From Aristolochia californica (taxonomy: Eukaryota > Streptophyta > Magnoliopsida > Piperales > Aristolochiaceae), in NCBI GenBank assembly GCA_029961685.1, contig JARWKL010000013.1:26194922-26258921 (forward strand): a stretch of DNA of 64,000 bases, given 5' to 3'. The position numbers were made by a program, and so were the translations under genes. The notes under the pieces are model-generated. The model did no database searches. It worked only from the letters and a program-made list of their open reading frames with translations, and was not told the DNA's origin. Within the stretch, counting starts at the first letter, position 1; every line of letters begins with the position of its first letter. This document shows positions 59,876 through 64,000 of this stretch, piece by piece.

Positions 59876-62800
59876 TTTTTGAGAAATGTGGAATTTTATT
59901 ATGCCCGAGGGGAGAAATCACAACAAGGGGGATTTCCTCACAATGTGGACTTGAAGGGAAACCTCCTCGGCAAGGGAGGCAGCCAAGCTATTGGGTGCTC
60001 TAGGACCATGGCTCCAAGTACACACAATAGAATTAGCTAGGTCCATACTTTCAAAATAGCAAGACCAGTGTCACCAGGGAGGTTCCTTTCCTTCCGGAGC
60101 ACCAATTGATCACACAAATGGAGTCAACGTTGAGAAGGCCATGCCGTAAAGCTTGAAGATCCATTTTTTTAGAGTCAACAATTTTGAGGGGCCAACAAAA
60201 GTAGCTGTGATGGTGCCTGAGGAGTTCTTGAAAACTCCACTGAAATCGGGAGGGTTTGATTTGCCAAAAGATGATCCGTTAAAGTTGAGCTTTGTGATAC
60301 TGGGCTCAAGAGGCTTCCAGACTTCTACTATGGTGCGTTAAGTGGGAGAGGCAGGATACTTGATGCCAACAACTCCTAACTAGGTTTGCCCTGCCCTCCT
60401 CGAAGAGGGAAACAGAACCAAGCCAACAGGAAGAAATTTTTTGTAAGATTCTTTCATTTTGCTCGTTCCATTTGTTCTAGGGGGCAATGGCGACACAAGC
60501 TTGGATCATGATCTGGCCAAGCATAGGAAGCTCATGGCCGACTTTGTGAGGGATAAACATTGATAGGGAAGCTAGAAAACTGGAATCTCAAACTTGCTGA
60601 AGAAGAAGCACCAAATGCGCCAAGAGAAGTTGGAATGGAGAAGGTGGTCATGTGACTCCTCAACAAGATATCAAAGTGGGCAGGAGCTATTTGGGATAAG
60701 AGATCTGTGAAATCGGGTCCAAGGCCCGTCCCAAAATGACTAGCCAACTTAGGAAACCTCTTTCCTAGCTAATAAACTCAAGATCTTTGTACTCACTAAT
60801 CCATGTGGGACTATTCCTTAACACCCCCCCTCACGTGTAAGGCCTGTTTTTGTGGCTCTACAAGTGGCTAGTTTAGGTATAGGCCCTCTTATGTGGCTCT
60901 ACAAGTGGATAATTTAGGTATAGGCCCACATATGAGTACTTTACAAAGATCTTGAGTTTATTAGCTGGGAAAGAAATTTCCTAAGTTGGCTAGTCATTTT
61001 GGGATGGCCCTTGGACCCGATTTCACATGGTATCAGAGCTAGTACTCTTTTGTGGTTCTACAAGTGGATAATTTAAGTATAGGCCCGCATATGAGTACTT
61101 TCTTTGATACCATGTGAAATCGGGTCCAAGGCCCATCCCAAAATGACTAGCCAACTTAGGGAACATCTTTCCCAGCTAATAAACTCAAAATCTTTGTACT
61201 CACTAATCCATGTGGGACTATTCTTTAACAAGATCCATGACGGAAGAGATTATCTCTGGTGAGTATTTTCTTGTGCAGCGCATTCCACAAGAAGAATTTT
61301 GTCTTGGGCGGACTTGAGAAGGTCCAGGCATATGTTGCTGAGCAAGAGCAAGAAGTTCTGATGGTCAAGGTCGCATAGAAGAATGCTACTGAAAACGAAC
61401 CATCAGCAGCAGGGCCCTAGATGAGCCTTTCAGGATGGATATGCTCTATGAATTCTTAACTTAGCTATCACATTGAGTTGTTAATTTCAACTGCCCTAGA
61501 TCATTAAGGTCTCACAGTAAGTGTTGGCTCCTTGTGGAAGGCACCATTGACAAGGATGTTGGAGGAGAGAGCATTCGGATGTATGGAGAGGCTGGCGAGG
61601 AGAGGAAATTGATCCTTTAGGGGGCATTATGAGACCATATATCCTGCCAAAGGCTGATGTGAGTAGCCTCTTTGGGAAAGAAGCTGATGTGAGAGGCAAA
61701 GTGGGAGAATTGTTTGTGTATGTATCTCCAAATAGGTGAGAGACGGTTGGGAGTACCATTGCCAAGGTGCCAAAGCTCAGTGATTTCTCCCATTTTTTGC
61801 CTAACAAGGGGGACCCAAAGAAAGTCCCAATACGTATTTATTCTCCAACACCATTGATAAGAAATGCAACATTTGTCTCCCTTTCTTCTAATTCCTTGAC
61901 CACAATGACTCTTCTCCTTGCAGATATCAATCTCGCTAATTGAACGATGTTTGAACCTATAATGCGAACCCTTCCATAGAAAGTTTCTCATTGTCTTTTC
62001 AATCTCTTTGGCAACATTCATTAGGAAATGGAGGAAAGAGAGATAGTGGGCGGGAATACAGTCCAAGCAAGCTCTTACCAGAATTTACTTTAGAAATCAT
62101 GTTTTCGTTCCAAATGGATAACATGAAGTTTCTCAACAATTTCTGCCAATTCTACCATTAAAGAGAAGGAGAGGAAAAGGAAACCGGGGGGATGGGGGAT
62201 GTGTAGTGGTCTGATACAGGTGATTTTTTCAATTGAACCTTCTCCAAATATGATAGTGTCATCCACATATTGAATAATTGGGCACTTCAGGCGATCATCT
62301 GGGAAGAGATGGCAGAGCCAATCCAGGTCTAAAGTGAGTTTGAAGAGGCTGGTGAGACCCTCAGCCACGAGTTAAAGAGAAAGGAGAATATGTGATCCCC
62401 TTGTCAGAGGCCCTAGGAACTCTGGAAGCATCCACATGTACTACCATTGATGGGGAGAAAATAACAGGTTGAGGAGATGCAACTAGAGATTCAATTTTGC
62501 CATTTGATCCTGAATTCCATACCGTCCAACATAGAATCAAGGTACTATTAGCTTACCCTGTCAAAAGATTTCTTGAAATCTAGTTTCAATATTATTCTCG
62601 GTTGATTGCGTTTCTTGAAGCTGTCATTTACTTATGAATGCTCATGGCAGCATCCAAAATGATCCTTTCTGTCATGAACAAGCACTGCTCATTTCTAAGG
62701 AAGTGTGGCATGATGGGCCTCTGTCGGTTTGCATAGGATGTGGAAGATTTATTTGTAGGGGCTGGAGAAAGGATGGGCATGTAAATCAGAGACCGATTCA

Positions 62801-63230
62801 ACATTGTCTTTCTTGGGAATTAGAGACATGAAGGATGCACCAATGTTGTGGACGGTGATGCAATTTCTGTAGAAGTCATCCATCATATTCTGAATGTCAT
62901 TAGTCATGAAGCATTAAGCTCGATAGAAGAATTCCCCATTGAAACCATCTGGCCCGAGGGCTTTATCAAGGGGCATGTAAAGTGTTGCTTCCTCAATTTC
63001 TTTGTTTGTGAAAGGTCTTTCTAGCATGACTCTGTCGGTATTTGTTAGTCTCTTCAAGGGAACTTGAATGAGGAAGGGATGATTGCCGCATTCTTCTGTG
63101 AAGAGACCTGAATAGAATCTTAATATTTCATCAGTAACCCTCGATCTATTAGAGGTTAACTCTCCACCAATGTGGAGGGAGTTATTTCTGTTAGACTGAC
63201 ATTCTAGTTTGGGGTTTCTTGTGTATCATT
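59876..63230 (-). mobile_element. LINE (L1-type) remnant b, interrupted by a TRIM
   Basis: The 3' tail signature (TTTTTTGAGAAATGTGGAAT at about 59876) starts the element on the left. A degenerate RNase H zone follows, then the TRIM at 60706-61230, the zf-RVT linker (NRLSPIWRYIHKQFSHFASH near 61720), and reverse transcriptase with an intact catalytic QYVDDTIIFGEG near 62250 and an RT-start motif near 62950. Frames are shifted and stopped. Excising the TRIM and one copy of its AGATC duplication restores continuity of the LINE. Confidence 0.85.
60706..61230 (-). mobile_element. TRIM with perfect TSD and an internal inverted partial copy
   Basis: LTRs of 118 bp at 60706-60823 and 61113-61230 (plus strand starts TGTGAAATCGGG, ends TTAACA). 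On the minus strand the LTR is followed by TGGTATCAA (61112-61104), a tRNA-Met primer site. Perfect 5-bp TSD AGATC at 60701-60705 and 61231-61235. The interior is unusual: an inverted 85-bp partial LTR at 60943-61027 is followed by its own primer site TGGTATCAGAGC (61028-61039), and a CTCTACAAGTGG unit occurs three times. Another family member at 33306 has only an 88-bp interior. It inserted in LINE b. Confidence 0.93.
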
Positions 63231-63316
63231 ATTATTCAAAACAAAAAAAGTCCTTTTCTATTATTCATCATTTTTAAATTTTTAGTCAGGAGTTTATAGA
63301 TAAAGAAACTTTGTGG

Positions 63317-64000
63317 ATGCTATTTTTTTTTTTTTTTGATAAAGATGCAATTTATTAAAAAGGCAAAAAATTACAAAGAGATAGGGAGCAGATCCCTAAC
63401 AACAAGATGTTGAAGAGATGCTTCCTGTTTGGCAAGCACATCTGCTGCCGAATTTGCAGATCTTGGAGTGTGAGACCAAATACAAGAAAATAATGTGGTA
63501 ATCTCTAAAATCTCCTGGAAAATTTCCCAATGCCTCCATGGCGGAAAGGAAGTGCCACGGCCCCATCCAATGACTACCTTGGAATCCCCTTCAATGTGAA
63601 TTGGGCCACTACATTTATCTTTGAAAATCCGGAGCCCGTTGAGAAGACCATGAAGCTCTGCAGACGTTGAGTCGGAGATGCCTAATGGACCCGCATAAGA
63701 AAAACACTGATTGCCAAATGAGTCTGAAATCACACCTCCAAAACTTGCGATCCCCGGATTACCGAGAGAAGAACCATCAAAATTTAATTTTAAATATCCA
63801 ACCTCTGGGGGCGCCCACTCTTTCATAACTTGAATTTTGGTCCCCAAATGCATCCTTGCTAGGTTGCTCCAGTTTTCACGAATGGAAGTGCCCTTGAAAG
63901 AGCAAAAAGGTTTTTTCCTCAGGAGCCAGGTGGATATTTGGCCCGTCACTTTTTCCGCTACACTTTTCTCAGATTCAAATTTAGCCTCGAAACGCCTCCT
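63317..64000 (-). mobile_element. LINE (L1-type) c, 3' end, running off the window
   Basis: A T-run at about 63323-63339 followed by GATAAAGATGCAATTTATTA is the reversed poly(A) tail and 3' end. The adjacent minus-strand frame is an intact RNase H domain (separate entry). The rest of the element lies right of the window. It is the best preserved of the three LINEs. Confidence 0.85.
63371..63949 (-). CDS. RNase H domain at the C terminus of a LINE ORF2
   Basis: An uninterrupted 192-codon minus-strand frame contains the plant LINE RNase H fold: LNFDGSSLGNPGIASFGG (first catalytic Asp), STSAELHGLLNGLRIF (Glu), IEGDSKVVIGW (Asp) and HTPRSANSAADVLAKQ (the His and last Asp region). Known: this domain removes RNA from RNA:DNA hybrids during target-primed reverse transcription. 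The frame probably continues upstream as part of ORF2 beyond 63949 with other sequence (FCSFKGTSIRENWSNLARMH), so the start given is only where the open frame begins. The stop at 63371 is followed by the poly(A) tail. All four acidic residues appear present. Confidence 0.85.
   Translation of the reverse strand: MTGQISTWLLRKKPFCSFKGTSIRENWSNLARMHLGTKIQVMKEWAPPEVGYLKLNFDGSSLGNPGIASFGGVISDSFGNQCFSYAGPLGISDSTSAELHGLLNGLRIFKDKCSGPIHIEGDSKVVIGWGRGTSFPPWRHWEIFQEILEITTLFSCIWSHTPRSANSAADVLAKQEASLQHLVVRDLLPISL

Noticed and set aside
58736..63949. LINE reverse transcriptase and RNase H frames as host genes
   Set aside because: Domain order, reversed poly(A) tails and frame disruptions show LINE ORF2 origin.

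Overview
This is a window of nuclear DNA from a flowering plant, probably a woody dicot or magnoliid; the species cannot be fixed from sequence alone. The evidence is five plant gene loci with GT-AG introns whose exons encode plant-specific families, set in AT-rich DNA full of plant-type Copia, TRIM, non-autonomous LTR and LINE elements. There are no operons or bacterial signals.

Genes, left to right. (1) 316-1393 (+): the last three exons of an MPK4-type (group B) MAP kinase whose first exons lie left of the window. (2) 3549-6160 (-): a complete secreted GH28 polygalacturonase-like gene, convergent with the kinase. (3) 20757-22409 (+): a complete seven-exon plastid beta-carotene hydroxylase of about 309 aa. 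(4) 37172-37557 (-): a two-exon SPIRAL1-like microtubule protein of 98 aa. (5) 55551-55852 (+): the first coding exon of an MBOAT lysophospholipid acyltransferase. Its first intron runs off the right edge, is at least 8.1 kb long and is packed with LINEs. The genes belong to unrelated pathways (signalling, cell wall, carotenoids, cytoskeleton, lipid remodelling) and simply sit side by side.

Mobile DNA fills most of the rest. 8.8-9.2 kb holds a TRIM with a 5-bp target-site duplication (TSD). 10.6-16.8 kb is a decayed Copia element (+) carrying a perfect 135-bp duplication in gag. 17.9-20.1 kb is a non-autonomous LTR element (family A). 23.3-31.9 kb is old retroelement debris with one Copia-type gag. 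32.5-36 kb holds a family A solo LTR, a TRIM nested in another TRIM, and the 3' half of a Copia element. 38.55-45.68 kb is a tandem duplication in which both units carry a family C non-autonomous LTR element at the same site. 45.5-48.1 kb is a minus-strand Copia pol. 48.8-54.2 kb is a Copia 5' end broken by a terminal-inverted-repeat insertion and, inside gag, by a full family A element. 56.6-64.0 kb has three minus-strand LINE segments, one interrupted by a TRIM.

The most noteworthy features are the nested insertions with readable TSDs, two non-autonomous families that share a non-coding internal region but have different LTRs, a TRIM containing a partial inverted copy of its own LTR and primer site, and Pol III B-box-like motifs inside TRIMs. 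I found no CRISPR array, no rRNA, no confident tRNA gene, and nothing I would call a new multi-gene system.
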